Shown: positions 31,020-41,672, counted from the first letter of the stretch. The stretch: 64,000 nucleotides of DNA from Aquihabitans sp. G128 (GCF_019048865.1 NZ_CP077604.1:496001-560000); one strand, 5' to 3'. The notes: generated by a model from the sequence alone, not told the origin. Translations and numbers: made by a program.

Positions 31020-32153
31020 ATGATCAACGGGGTTCCCCAACTCGAGGACCTCGGCGACCTCGCCGGCAAGCGGGTCCTGGTGCGTTGCGACTTCAACGTG
31101 CCCATCCGCGACGGCCAGATCACCGACGACCTCCGCATCACCGCCGCGCTGCCCACCCTGCGGTGGCTCCAGGAGCAGGGGGCCACGGTCACGGCCTGCT
31201 CGCACCTGGGTCGGCCCAAGGGCACCCCCGATCCGCAGTACTCGATGGACCCGGTGCGCGCTCGGCTCGCCGAGCTCGCACCGGGCGTCCAGCTGCTCGA
31301 GAACCTGCGCTTCGACGCGGGGGAGACGGGCAACGACGCCGCCTTCGTGGCCCAGCTGGTCGAGGGCCAGGACGCCTACGTCAACGACGCCTTCGGCGCC
31401 TCGCACCGGTCCCACGCCTCCATCGTGGGCCCGCCGCAGACCCTGCCGTCGGCGGCCGGGCGCCTGCTCGAGAAGGAGGTCGAGGTCCTCCTCGGCGCCC
31501 GCAACGAGCCCCGGCGGCCCTTCATCGCCATCCTCGGCGGCTCCAAGGTGTCCGACAAGCTCGGCGTGATCGAGGCGCTGCTCGAGGTGGCCGACGGGCT
31601 GGTCATCGGTGGCGGCATGTGCTTCACCTTCCTCAAGGCCCTCGGCCACCAGGTGGGCTCCTCGCTGCTCGAGGAGGACCAGGTCGACACCTGCAAGGCG
31701 CTGCTCGACAGCGGCGCCACCATCCACCTCCCGTCCGACATCACCGCGCTCGGCCCCGGCGGCAAGATCGGCGACCCGTCGGCCGGCGGCGAGGTGCGCC
31801 AGTTCGGCCGCAGCCTGCCCGACGGCTGGATGGGCCTCGACATCGGCCCCGGCACCGCGGCGGAGTTCTCCGACGTCATCGCCGAGGCCCGCCAGGTCCT
31901 CTGGAACGGGCCCATGGGCGTGTTCGAGGACCCCCGCTTCGAGGCCGGCACCCGCACCGTGGCCGAGGCCGTGGCCGACTGCCGCGGCTTCACCATCGTC
32001 GGCGGCGGCGACAGCGCGGCGGCGGCCGCCCAGTTCGGCCTGGCCGACCAGATCGACCACGTCTCCACCGGTGGCGGCGCGTCCCTCGAGCTGCTCGAGC
32101 AGGGCGACCTGCCCGGCCTGGCCGCCCTGCGGTCCGCGCCGAACGCCGGCTGA
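31020..32153 (+). CDS. pgk: Phosphoglycerate kinase
   Basis: 377 residues, on the short side of the family. Motifs: KRVLVRCDFNVPIRDGQITDD, ACSHLGRPKG, LLENLRFDAGET, DAYVNDAFGASHRSHAS, AILGGSKVSDKLGVIEAL, WNGPMGVFEDPRF and the C-terminal VGGGDSAAAAAQFG...STGGGASLELLE. It makes ATP from 1,3-bisphosphoglycerate. ATG 31020 is 19 nt after gap; AUG context has only a weak Shine-Dalgarno, so translation may depend partly on coupling. Confidence 0.97.
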   Translation: MINGVPQLEDLGDLAGKRVLVRCDFNVPIRDGQITDDLRITAALPTLRWLQEQGATVTACSHLGRPKGTPDPQYSMDPVRARLAELAPGVQLLENLRFDAGETGNDAAFVAQLVEGQDAYVNDAFGASHRSHASIVGPPQTLPSAAGRLLEKEVEVLLGARNEPRRPFIAILGGSKVSDKLGVIEALLEVADGLVIGGGMCFTFLKALGHQVGSSLLEEDQVDTCKALLDSGATIHLPSDITALGPGGKIGDPSAGGEVRQFGRSLPDGWMGLDIGPGTAAEFSDVIAEARQVLWNGPMGVFEDPRFEAGTRTVAEAVADCRGFTIVGGGDSAAAAAQFGLADQIDHVSTGGGASLELLEQGDLPGLAALRSAPNAG

Positions 32154-32230
32154 CCGGGCGGGCCCGGCCCGCCGGACCGCCCCACCCGCCGCTCCTCCGC
32201 TCCTCCCGAACTCCAACGATCGGAAACACG

Positions 32231-33013
32231 ATGGCCAAGGTCACCCGCACGCCGCTCATCTCGGGCAACTGGAAGATGCACCACAACCACTTCGAGGCGA
32301 TCTCCACGATCCAGAAGCTGGCCTACCTGCTGCACAAGGAGGACACCGACGCGGTCGACGTCTCGGTGCACCCGCCCTTCACCGACCTGCGCTCGGTCCA
32401 GACCGTGCTCGAGGCCGACGACGTCCCGATCGCCCTGGGCGCCCAGCACTGCCACTGGGAGGAGAAGGGCGCCTTCACCGGCGAGGTGTCCCCGGCGTTC
32501 CTGGCCAAGCTGAACGTGAGCTACGTCATCGTGGGCCACTCCGAGCGGCGCGAGCTCTTCGGCGAGACCGACGAGATGGTCAACACCAAGGCCAAGGCCA
32601 TCCTCAAGTGGGGCATGACCCCCATCGTGTGCTGCGGCGAGACGCTCGAAGAGCGCGAGGCCGGCAGCACCGAGGACAAGGTCGGCGGCCAGATCCGCGC
32701 CGGGCTGGCCGGGATCGCCGCCGAGCAGGTGGCCGGCCTGGTCCTGGCCTACGAGCCGATCTGGGCCATCGGCACCGGCCGCACCGCCAGCGCCGAGGAT
32801 GCCCAGGCGGTGTGCGCCTACGTGCGCTCGGTGGTGGCCGAGGTCGCCGGGGCCGACGCCGCGGCGTCGGTGCGCATCCAGTACGGCGGCTCGGTCAAGG
32901 CGGCCAACGCCCCCGAGCTCATGGCCCAGCCCGACATCGACGGCGCCCTCGTCGGCGGTGCCGCCCTGGTGGCCGAGGACTTCGCCGGCATCGTGCAGTT
33001 CCGCTCCGCCTGA
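32231..33013 (+). CDS. tpiA: Triosephosphate isomerase
   Basis: 260 residues. [10 protein letters not shown] has the catalytic Lys (K15); [15 protein letters not shown] the catalytic His; [13 protein letters not shown] the catalytic Glu; [12 protein letters not shown] and [10 protein letters not shown] are the phosphate-binding loops. It interconverts dihydroxyacetone phosphate and glyceraldehyde-3-phosphate. It ends the gap-pgk-tpiA operon, with a perfect 12-bp hairpin 39 nt after the stop. Confidence 0.97.
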   Translation: MAKVTRTPLISGNWKMHHNHFEAISTIQKLAYLLHKEDTDAVDVSVHPPFTDLRSVQTVLEADDVPIALGAQHCHWEEKGAFTGEVSPAFLAKLNVSYVIVGHSERRELFGETDEMVNTKAKAILKWGMTPIVCCGETLEEREAGSTEDKVGGQIRAGLAGIAAEQVAGLVLAYEPIWAIGTGRTASAEDAQAVCAYVRSVVAEVAGADAAASVRIQYGGSVKAANAPELMAQPDIDGALVGGAALVAEDFAGIVQFRSA

Positions 33014-33052
33014 CCGGCGCCACGCGGCCGCCGGCCGCCGCCACGAGCCATC

Positions 33053-33080
33053 CCGGAGGGGCCCGCGAGGGCCCCTCCGG
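33053..33080 (+). terminator. Terminator hairpin after tpiA
   Basis: Perfect 12-bp stem, CCGGAGGGGCCC (33053-33064) with GGGCCCCTCCGG (33069-33080), closed by a GCGA tetraloop of the GNRA type. No T-run follows, as is common for actinobacterial terminators. It opens a 472-nt gene-free stretch (33014-33485) that otherwise contains the promoter and leader of the peptide transporter operon. Confidence 0.8.
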
Positions 33081-33344
33081 CGCGCCCGGGGGCCGGTGAC
33101 GGGTTTGGGGGAGGTGGGCGGCGGGGGACACCCCCGCGCCCAGGTCACGGCCCCGGCGGCCCCCGCGGGCGGGTCGATACCAGGTCGACGGGGTTGGACA
33201 CAGAGCGTTTTCAACCTGGCCCATCGGCCACATGTCACGTCGGGAGGTGCACCTGTTCTGCGCGGTTTGCCCAGCACGCCGCGTCCGAGCTGCACGAATC
33301 GTCCAGCGACCGCCCCAACCGATGCACGTCTTGCGCGGCGGGAT

Positions 33345-33376
33345 TTGACGCATGGCCACCAACCAGGGGCTACGGT
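33345..33376 (+). promoter_or_regulatory. Promoter of the peptide ABC operon
   Basis: TTGACG (33345-33350) and TACGGT (33371-33376) with a 20-nt spacer, a little longer than usual. The leader of roughly 105 nt ends in GGAGG (33475-33479) before ATG 33486. The leader region is GC-rich and contains CCGGACGGGTC/GACCCGTCCGG-type symmetry near 33425-33450 that could form a hairpin. Confidence 0.5.
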
Positions 33377-33485
33377 TTCGCCCCGGCAGCGTCCGGGCAT
33401 CCGGCAGCCGAACATCACGAGAACCGGACGGGTCCCCCGACCCGTCCGGCGTCTCCTCTCCCTCGCTCCCCTTCGGAGGCAATCC

Positions 33486-35237
33486 ATGGCACAACGAACG
33501 TTCCGATCCGGTCTTCTGGCCGGAGCCCTCGCGCTGACGCTCATCGCCAGCGCGTGCGGTGATTCGAGCGAAGGCTCGGACGGCGCCACCAAGACGACGC
33601 AGAAGAGCACCGACAACGCCGCGCTCGACACCACGTCCTGCGGCAAGCTCGAGTACGACAAGGACGCACCCAAGGGCGGCACGTTCACGGACTACGCCTT
33701 CATGGCCGACTCCGGCACCAACACCAGCTTCGACCCCGGCGTGGTGCAGACCCTCAACGAGTCGCAGATCACCACCTCGCTCTTCGACGGCCTGACCGAC
33801 TTCGACTTCAGCGACAAGTGCAACCCGGAGCTCAAGGGCGCCGTCGCCGAGTCCTGGGAGGGCAACGACGACGCCACCGAGTTCACCTTCAAGCTGAAGA
33901 AGGACCAGGTCTTCTCCGACGGCACCCCGGTGCTCGCCAGCTCCTTCAAGGACGCCTGGGAGCGGGCCGGCTCGGCCAAGCTCGCCTCGCCCTACGGCTA
34001 CCTGATCGCCTACATCAAGGACGGCGACAAGCTGCAGGCCGGTGACCTCGACACCCTCGACTCCATCGTCGCCGATGACGACGCCGGGACCCTCAAGGTC
34101 ACCCTGGCCTCGCCCAACGCCGACTTCCCGTCGATCGTGAGCCACCCGTTCTTCTCGCCGGCGAACAAGAAGGACCTGGCCAAGATCGGCCAGACCACCG
34201 GCTGGGGCACCAAGGGCCTCACCATCGGCAACGGTCCCTTCATGCTGGAGTCGGCCACCACGGCCGACGCCGACACCACGCTGGTGCCGAACCCCAAGTG
34301 GGCCGGCAACGTCTACGGCGACACCGAGGTCCACCTCGACAAGCTGGTGTTCAAGGCCTCGCTCGACGTCGAGACCGCCTACCAGACCTTCGAGGCTGGC
34401 GAAGGCGACGACGCCCCCGTGCCGTCCGGCAAGTACAAGGACGCCCTCGCGGCCTACAAGAACAACACCGTCGAGGACCCCAACGTGGGCTCGTACTACT
34501 TCGACTTCGGTGAGGACGACCCGCAGGTGGGTGGCCCGGAGAACGTGAAGCTCCGCCAGGCCATCTCCCTCGCCATCGACCGGGAAGAGATCAACACCAA
34601 GGTCTACGAGGGCACCCGCCAGATCTCGACCGGCATCGTGCCGCCCGGGATCCCCGGCTTCAAGGCCGACCTGTCGAAGTACACCAAGCTCGACGTGAAG
34701 GAAGCCAAGAAGCTCTACAAGGAGTGGCAGGACGCGGGCAACAAGCTCACCAAGCCGATCCGCATCGACTTCAACGAGGGCGGCTCCCACGGTGACGTGG
34801 CCCAGATCGTCCAGGCCAACCTGAAGGACAACCTGGGCATCGACGCCGACCTCGGCGGCGTGGCCGAGGACTACTTCAAGGTCGTCGCCGAGCCGGGTGG
34901 CTGCCAGCTGTGCCGGGCCGGTTGGTACGCCGACTACCCGACCTACGGCAACTTCATGGTCGACCTCTTCTCGAAGGCCTCGATCGGGGCGAACAACTTC
35001 GGTCGCTTCGAGAACGCCGACTTCGAGAAGGCCATCAAGGCCGCTCAGGCCGAGACCGACGACACGAAGCGTGGCGAGCTCTACAACGAGGCGGAGGACA
35101 TCCTCCTCAACCAGCAGACCGCCACGGTCCCGCTCGTGTACTACACGGGCGGCCAGGTCTTCAACGACCGGGTGAAGAACTTCGACCAGCCGCCGCTGGG
35201 CATCATGCTCTGGGAGCGCGTGGCCGTCGACGGGTGA
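33486..35237 (+). CDS. Oligopeptide ABC transporter substrate-binding lipoprotein
   Basis: 583 residues. A lipoprotein signal peptide ends in LIASAC (lipobox Cys at residue 24). An SBP_bac_5 (DppA/OppA) fold follows: PKGGTFTDYAF, LFDGLTDFD, AESWEGNDDATEFTFKLKKDQVFSDGTPV, VKLRQAISLAIDREEI, GIVPPGIPGF, and C-terminal LYNEAEDILLNQQTATVPLVYYTG. It should sit on the outer membrane face and deliver peptides to the permeases encoded next. Lys/Asp-rich surface. A strong hairpin separates it from the permease genes, which could raise its expression relative to the rest of the operon. Confidence 0.92.
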   Translation: MAQRTFRSGLLAGALALTLIASACGDSSEGSDGATKTTQKSTDNAALDTTSCGKLEYDKDAPKGGTFTDYAFMADSGTNTSFDPGVVQTLNESQITTSLFDGLTDFDFSDKCNPELKGAVAESWEGNDDATEFTFKLKKDQVFSDGTPVLASSFKDAWERAGSAKLASPYGYLIAYIKDGDKLQAGDLDTLDSIVADDDAGTLKVTLASPNADFPSIVSHPFFSPANKKDLAKIGQTTGWGTKGLTIGNGPFMLESATTADADTTLVPNPKWAGNVYGDTEVHLDKLVFKASLDVETAYQTFEAGEGDDAPVPSGKYKDALAAYKNNTVEDPNVGSYYFDFGEDDPQVGGPENVKLRQAISLAIDREEINTKVYEGTRQISTGIVPPGIPGFKADLSKYTKLDVKEAKKLYKEWQDAGNKLTKPIRIDFNEGGSHGDVAQIVQANLKDNLGIDADLGGVAEDYFKVVAEPGGCQLCRAGWYADYPTYGNFMVDLFSKASIGANNFGRFENADFEKAIKAAQAETDDTKRGELYNEAEDILLNQQTATVPLVYYTGGQVFNDRVKNFDQPPLGIMLWERVAVDG

Positions 35238-35269
35238 TCCCGTAGCACCACCGGTGGAGCAGTGAGGTC

Positions 35270-35297
35270 GGGGGCCGGGCCGCAAGGCCCGGCCCCC
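35270..35297 (+). terminator. Intra-operon terminator/attenuator hairpin
   Basis: Perfect 12-bp stem, GGGGGCCGGGCC (35270-35281) with GGCCCGGCCCCC (35286-35297), GCAA tetraloop (GNRA). It lies between the binding-protein gene and the first permease, so probably only part of the transcripts continue. Confidence 0.75.
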
Positions 35298-35374
35298 GGC
35301 GCCCTCCACCGCCCGTCGTACCGTTCACCCCCCGTCCCCGTCGCTGCCAGACCTGACGCGAACCGAGTCAACCC

Positions 35375-36376
35375 ATGGCCTCCTTCCTGATCCGCCGAAC
35401 CCTGCAGCTCCTCCTGGTGCTCTGGGGCGGTGCGACGATCTTGTTCGTCCTGTTCTTCGTGATCTCCGGCAACCCCGCCGAGCGCATGGCCTCCGGTGGC
35501 GGATCCCGGAACCCCCCGGCGTCGGTCGTGAAGAACCTCGAGGTCCGGTTCGGCCTCGACAAGTCCAAGCCCGAGCAGTACAAGGACTACTTCTCCGGCG
35601 TGCTGACGGGGGACTTCAAGGAGTCCTTCCGCACCCGTGAGCCCGTGCTCGACATCGCCAAGGCCAAGGCCCCCACCAGCTTCCGGCTCGCCTTCTGGGC
35701 GGTGATCATCGAGGCGACGGTGGGCATCGGCGGCGGCATGCTGTCAGCCCGGAGGCGCAACTCCATCGGCGACTACGTCACCACCATCGGGGCGGTGGTG
35801 GCCTCGGCCATCCCGGTGTTCGTGCTCGCCTACCTGATCAAGCAGGTCACCGGCGTCTACGCGTTCCAGCACGACTGGCCGCAGTGGGCCCGGTTCCCCA
35901 CCCGGGGGCTGGGCTCGGACCAGTGGTTCCTGGGCGTGATCCCCCGGGGCGACACGTGGAAGGCGCTGGTGCAGCCGGCGTTCGTGCTGGCCTCGGTCAG
36001 CACCGCCATCCTCGCCCGCATCACCCGCACGTCGATGCTCGAGACCATGCGCCTCGACCACGTGCGCACCGCTCGGGCCAAGGGCCTGAACGAGAAGAAG
36101 GTCATGCGCCGCCACGTGCTGCGCAACGCCATGATCCCGGTGATCACCGTGCTGGGCATCGACTTCGGCACCATGGTCGGCGCCGCGGTGCTGACCGAGA
36201 CGGTGTTCAACCTCGGCGGCCTGGGCTCGCAGATCGTGGCGGCCGCCAAGGACCGCGACATCTACGTCGTGCTGGGCCTCACCCTCATCGTCACGTTCGT
36301 CTACGGCGTGGCCAGCCTGCTCGTCGACCTCTCCTACGCCTACTTCAATCCCCGCGTCCGACTGGGGGACGACTGA
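35375..36376 (+). CDS. Peptide ABC transporter permease, DppB type
   Basis: 333 residues. MASFLIRRTLQLLLVLWGGATILFVLFF is the characteristic first helix with 'RRxxQ', followed by the long external loop (SGNPAERMASG, RFGLDKSKPEQY, GDFKESFRTREPV) of DppB/OppB proteins. The EAA loop is RTARAKGLNEKKVMRRHVLRNAMIP, which contacts the ATPase. Six helices. It pairs with the DppC-type permease whose ATG lies two bases after its stop. Confidence 0.93.
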   Translation: MASFLIRRTLQLLLVLWGGATILFVLFFVISGNPAERMASGGGSRNPPASVVKNLEVRFGLDKSKPEQYKDYFSGVLTGDFKESFRTREPVLDIAKAKAPTSFRLAFWAVIIEATVGIGGGMLSARRRNSIGDYVTTIGAVVASAIPVFVLAYLIKQVTGVYAFQHDWPQWARFPTRGLGSDQWFLGVIPRGDTWKALVQPAFVLASVSTAILARITRTSMLETMRLDHVRTARAKGLNEKKVMRRHVLRNAMIPVITVLGIDFGTMVGAAVLTETVFNLGGLGSQIVAAAKDRDIYVVLGLTLIVTFVYGVASLLVDLSYAYFNPRVRLGDD

Positions 36377-36378
36377 AC

Positions 36379-37415
36379 ATGGACCTCACCACACCTCCCG
36401 GGCACCCGGGCGAGCCCATCACCACCGGCGCCCAAGAGCTGGTCAACGTCGGCGGCCACGCCACCACCAGCGAGGGCGAGCAGGGCGTCGCCGAGCTGGC
36501 CGGCCTCGAAGGCGGCCTGGGCGGCGACGGCGCCGGCGGCGAGCCGGTCGACCTGGACGCCTCGCTCTACGACGTCGGCCCCAGCCGGTCCCTCGCGGCC
36601 GACGCCTGGCGCCGGTTCCGCCGCAACCGCCTCGCCATGTTCGGCCTCCTGCTGGTGGCGTTCCTGCTGCTGGTGGCCATCGTGGGCCCCTTCGTGGTGA
36701 AGGACCCGCTCAGCCAGCGGGGCCTCTCCCGGGAGCGCCCCACCAACCAGCACTGGTTCGGCACCGACCGCCTGGGCCGCGACGTGTTCGCCCGGGTGGT
36801 CTACGGCGTGCGCCTGTCGCTGTTCATCGGCTTCGTGGCCACCGCCGTCGAGACGCTCATCGGCATCGTGGTCGGCGCCATCGCCGGCTGGTTCCGGGGC
36901 TGGTCCGACACCATCCTCATGCGCTTCGTCGACATCCTCCTCGGCATCCCGTACTTCGTGCTGGCGCTGGTGATGGTGACCATCATCGGCAAGGGCCTGG
37001 CGGCGGTGATCATCACCCTCGCCATCACCGCCTGGCTGCAGACGGCCAGAACGGTGCGAGCCGGGTTCCTGCAGGTGCGCGAGCTGGAGTACGTCGAGGC
37101 CGCCAAGGCCATCGGCGTGCCCACCAAGCGGATCATCATCCGCCACGTGCTGCCCAACGTGTTCCAGCCGGTCATCGTGCTGGTGGCCGTCGGCATCGGC
37201 TCGGCCATCCTGGCCGAGGCGGCGCTGAGCTTCCTGGGCGTCGGCATCTCCGACCCCACCCCGTCGCTGGGGCTCATGGTCGCCCAGGCGCAGACCGAGG
37301 TGACCACGTCCTTCTACCTGCTCTTCTTCCCGGCCATGGGCATCGTGATCACGGTGCTGGGCTTCCTGCTGGTGGGTGACGGCCTCCGTGACGCCCTCGA
37401 CGTGAAGGACATCTG

Positions 37416-37416
<1 letters not shown>
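36379..37416 (+). CDS. Peptide ABC transporter permease, DppC type, with long N-terminal extension
   Basis: 345 residues. The first 65 or so (Gly/Glu/Thr-rich, cytoplasmic) are an unusual extension. Then [18 protein letters not shown] begins the OppC_N region; [26 protein letters not shown] is diagnostic for DppC/OppC; the EAA loop is [40 protein letters not shown] follows. Its stop overlaps the ATPase start by one base (TGATG). Confidence 0.93.
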
Positions 37417-39590
<2,174 letters not shown>

Positions 39591-39638
39591 CCCGGTGCTG
39601 CAGCCTCCCGTGATGCCCGACGGGCGGGGGAGGATCTG

Positions 39639-39644
39639 TAGAGT
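39639..39644 (+). promoter_or_regulatory. -10 box upstream of secG
   Basis: TAGAGT fits TANNNT and lies 45 nt before the secG GTG at 39690. A GAAAGG precedes the start codon as a weak Shine-Dalgarno, so secG has its own promoter with a short leader. Confidence 0.45.
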
Positions 39645-39689
39645 GGTCAAGCCCTCGGAGACGGGGGCATCGCTTTCGAAAGGCGCTCC

Positions 39690-39929
39690 GTGCTCACCTA
39701 CATCCTCGTCACGATCCACGTCATCGTCTCGGCCGGCATGCTCGGGCTCGTCCTGCTGCACAGCGGCAAGGGCGGCGGCCTCTCCGACATGTTCGGCGGC
39801 GGCATGGGCGCCGCGGCGCAGGGCTCCACCGTGGTGGAGAAGAACCTGGACCGCATCACCGTCGTGGCGGCCGTGATCTTCGTGTTCACGACCCTCGCCC
39901 TCGGCCTGCTCATGAGCACGCCCACCTGA
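39690..39929 (+). CDS. secG: Protein translocase subunit SecG
   Basis: 79 residues, the usual size. Two helices: YILVTIHVIVSAGMLGLVLL and ITVVAAVIFVFTTLALGLL, joined by the conserved loop HSGKGGGLSDMFGGGMGAAAQGS with the run of Gly around GGLSDMFGG. SecG helps the SecYEG channel and SecA move proteins. It normally follows gap-pgk-tpi in Actinobacteria; here the peptide ABC operon lies between. Confidence 0.95.
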   Translation: MLTYILVTIHVIVSAGMLGLVLLHSGKGGGLSDMFGGGMGAAAQGSTVVEKNLDRITVVAAVIFVFTTLALGLLMSTPT

Positions 39930-39939
39930 GCGATCTCGT

Positions 39940-39969
39940 TTCGACCCCGGCGCATCCGTGCGCTAGGTT
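39940..39969 (+). promoter_or_regulatory. tRNA-Leu promoter
   Basis: TTCGAC (39940-39945) and TAGGTT (39964-39969) with an 18-nt spacer, giving a start near 39976 and a tRNA 5' leader of about 25 nt. The layout matches the gap promoter. Confidence 0.55.
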
Positions 39970-40000
39970 TGCAACCCGCATCGGTGATCCCGATGGCCAC

Positions 40001-40089
40001 GTCGAAGTGGCGGAATTGGCAGACGCGCTAGCTTGAGGGGCTAGTGCCCTTAGGGGCGTGGGGGTTCAAGTCCCCCCCCTTCGACACCA
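40001..40089 (+). tRNA. tRNA-Leu(GAG), with two extra C in this sequence
   Basis: The acceptor stem pairs GTCGAAG (40001-40007) with CTTCGAC (40079-40085), then discriminator A and an encoded CCA (40087-40089). The anticodon stem CTAGC/GCTAG encloses TTGAGGG, anticodon GAG. A long variable arm (TGCCCTTAGGGGC) marks it as class II, and the T-loop is TTCAAGT. The T-stem GGGGG pairs with CCCCC at 40072-40076, but two further C (40077-40078) intrude before the acceptor strand. C6 instead of C8 would give a canonical tRNA, so this is most likely a homopolymer error. Confidence 0.92.
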
Positions 40090-40091
40090 AG

Positions 40092-40117
40092 GTGACCAGC
40101 ACGAAAGTGCTGGTCAC
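40092..40117 (+). terminator. tRNA-Leu terminator
   Basis: Perfect 11-bp stem, GTGACCAGCAC (40092-40102) with GTGCTGGTCAC (40107-40117), GAAA tetraloop (GNRA). TGCTGGTTTT follows, giving a short T-run, so this looks like an intrinsic terminator. Confidence 0.85.
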
Positions 40118-40309
40118 TGCTGGTTTTAGCCGACCGCTCAACCGCCCAGAATCGCCCGATGTCGGCGCTTTGTCAGCACGTGGCAGTCCGGCGCAGTTCG
40201 CGATCATCGGCGTCGGCTTCGTAGGGGCGGAGGCTGTCGAGTCTCAGTGACGTCAACCTCCAGAATGGCGAAGCCTTCCGCGTTGCCCAGGAGTCACGGC
40301 CGGTTCAAC

Positions 40310-40315
40310 TACCTT
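40310..40315 (+). promoter_or_regulatory. -10 box of a leaderless promoter in the island
   Basis: TACCTT lies 6 nt before ATG 40322 and fits the leaderless pattern seen elsewhere in the window. The 220 nt between the tRNA terminator and this box hold no convincing gene. Confidence 0.45.
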
Positions 40316-40321
40316 CGCCCC

Positions 40322-40456
40322 ATGGCGAGACTGACTGAGCCAGGCGAACCGGTCAGGGCACGCGAGCTCCGCCGCCGGGCCCCCCGAGCAGAGGTCAACC
40401 CACCGGGCTCGACCCGAGGACTCTCGCGACGGCCGAAAGCAAAGGCGCCGCAGTGA
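40322..40456 (+). CDS. Small basic peptide (44 aa), unknown, coupled to the next gene
   Basis: MARLTEPGEPVRARELRRRA starts a 44-residue Arg/Lys/Pro-rich peptide. Support for it being real: ATG 40322 sits 6 nt after a TANNNT box, and its stop overlaps the GTG of the following gene (GTGA at 40453-40456), the same coupling used by established operons here. I recognise no family. It might be a leader for coupling, a controller or an antitoxin-like partner, but nothing in the sequence decides. Confidence 0.4.
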   Translation: MARLTEPGEPVRARELRRRAPRAEVNPPGSTRGLSRRPKAKAPQ

Positions 40457-41418
40457 GCGGACCGGGCGAGCTCACTGAAGGGACGCAAACAGAAAAGCCG
40501 CCGACCTTAGCGGGGAAGCTCAAGGCCGCGAAGAGGGTCATCGGCGGGGAGAACCCGACGAGCGTGGCCGAAGGTCTCGGCGTGCCTAGGTCCGAGGTGG
40601 ACCGGTGGGTAGCCAGCTACAACGCAGGTGGCACTGCGAGCGTCCGTCGTGACTTCCCGACCAGGTCGAGGAGGAGCTATCCAGCGCCCGATCCAGCCAT
40701 TAGTCACATCTCCGAGGCCCTTGCCTACGCAGCGCCCATGGCCGGCAAGCGCACCTACGGAGGCTTTCTGTCGAACGCGCTGGCCGTGCTCCTTGCGAAC
40801 GGTTTACGAGCCGAGGGCTTTCAGGGCGTGCTTCCCGACGATCGGGGAGGATTCGAGTCGCCGTCTCGGACATCCCGAGGACTCAAGAAGCTTGATGTCA
40901 ATTACTCGACGCCGGAGATGGGACTCGGACTCGGCCTCTCGATCAAGACCATCGCCGGCCCCGACCCGGGAACGAAGCGTTTTACCAAGAACTACTCCCG
41001 CAACGACAACGAGTTGCGAGCCGAGGCGATGGACTACCACCGTCGGCAGCCGTTCGCCGTCCTGGTGGGATTTCTCTTCATGCCGATCAGCTGCTGTGAC
41101 GACGGGGGGCGGGGACACGGTGAGGAGGCCGGAGTCTCAAGCTTCGCGGCTGCGGTCCGGTACTTCCGAAGTCGGACCCCTCGTCCAGAACCGGAAGACG
41201 AGCCGGATCTCTTCGAAGCCTTCTTCATTTGCATCTACGATCCCGAATCCACAGATGTACGACTCTGGCCGGTGCACGATCTTGCTCTTGCCCCGCCGAA
41301 GGTCGGACGGCCGGGGGACCGGAGCACCCTTTCGCTCGACGCAGCCCTAGGCCAATGCGCCGCCATCTTCGAGCACCGCAACAACCCGGCGTTCGAGTTC
41401 GCACCCGATCCGAGCTAG
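40453..41418 (+). CDS. HTH-domain protein with nuclease-like C-terminal region, unknown
   Basis: 321 residues. Residues 20-60 form a helix-turn-helix resembling transposase/IS630-type HTHs (LKAAKRVIGG, SVAEGLGVPRSEVDRWVASY, NAGG). From about 140 comes a second domain: LKKLDVNYSTPEMGLGLGLSIK with D148, E155 and K165 spaced like a PD-(D/E)XK centre, then FTKNYSRNDNELRAEAMDYH and a hydrophobic strand AVLVGFLFMP. This suggests a restriction-type nuclease or a DNA-binding effector, but the assignment is inference. It lies at the head of an m5C modification island and ends at a 9-bp inverted repeat. Codon use is less GC-biased than in the flanks. Confidence 0.55.
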   Translation: MSGPGELTEGTQTEKPPTLAGKLKAAKRVIGGENPTSVAEGLGVPRSEVDRWVASYNAGGTASVRRDFPTRSRRSYPAPDPAISHISEALAYAAPMAGKRTYGGFLSNALAVLLANGLRAEGFQGVLPDDRGGFESPSRTSRGLKKLDVNYSTPEMGLGLGLSIKTIAGPDPGTKRFTKNYSRNDNELRAEAMDYHRRQPFAVLVGFLFMPISCCDDGGRGHGEEAGVSSFAAAVRYFRSRTPRPEPEDEPDLFEAFFICIYDPESTDVRLWPVHDLALAPPKVGRPGDRSTLSLDAALGQCAAIFEHRNNPAFEFAPDPS

Positions 41419-41432
41419 CCTTTCAGGCGGTC

Positions 41433-41458
41433 CAGCGCTGAGACACTCGTCAGCGCTG
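41433..41458. repeat. Inverted repeat between nuclease-like gene and methyltransferase
   Basis: CAGCGCTGA (41433-41441) and TCAGCGCTG (41450-41458) form perfect 9-bp arms with an 8-nt spacer, 15 nt after the stop at 41418. It could be a terminator or an operator for a controller protein. No T-run follows. Confidence 0.5.
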
Positions 41459-41659
41459 CTGAGGTGACCACATCGCCTCGGACGATCGGGTGAGCGTGGC
41501 CCGAGCCCCACCCCAGGAACCCAACGCGCCGTATGTCGGCGCCGGAACCTGGAGGCCTCGGATGCCTGTCTCACTCGCCGAACCCGACTACGCTCACGAA
41601 CGTCTGTTCGATCCCCAAGTCTGGTCGAGGAAGCCTCTCGATGACGAGTTCCAAGTGTG

Positions 41660-41665
41660 TAGTTT
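41660..41665 (+). promoter_or_regulatory. -10 box of the cytosine methyltransferase
   Basis: TAGTTT lies 7 nt before GTG 41673 and fits TANNNT. It decides the start: the open frame extends up to 41490, but family homology begins right after 41673. Confidence 0.5.
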
Positions 41666-41672
41666 GGCCGGT

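Noticed and set aside
40044..40250. 68-codon open frame overlapping the tRNA-Leu 3' half and its terminator
   Set aside because: It runs through the tRNA and the hairpin, has no start signals and no motifs.
41490..41672. N-terminal extension of the cytosine methyltransferase
   Set aside because: The frame is open to 41490, but the extra 61 residues have no methyltransferase motif and a TANNNT box directly before GTG 41673 supports the shorter protein.
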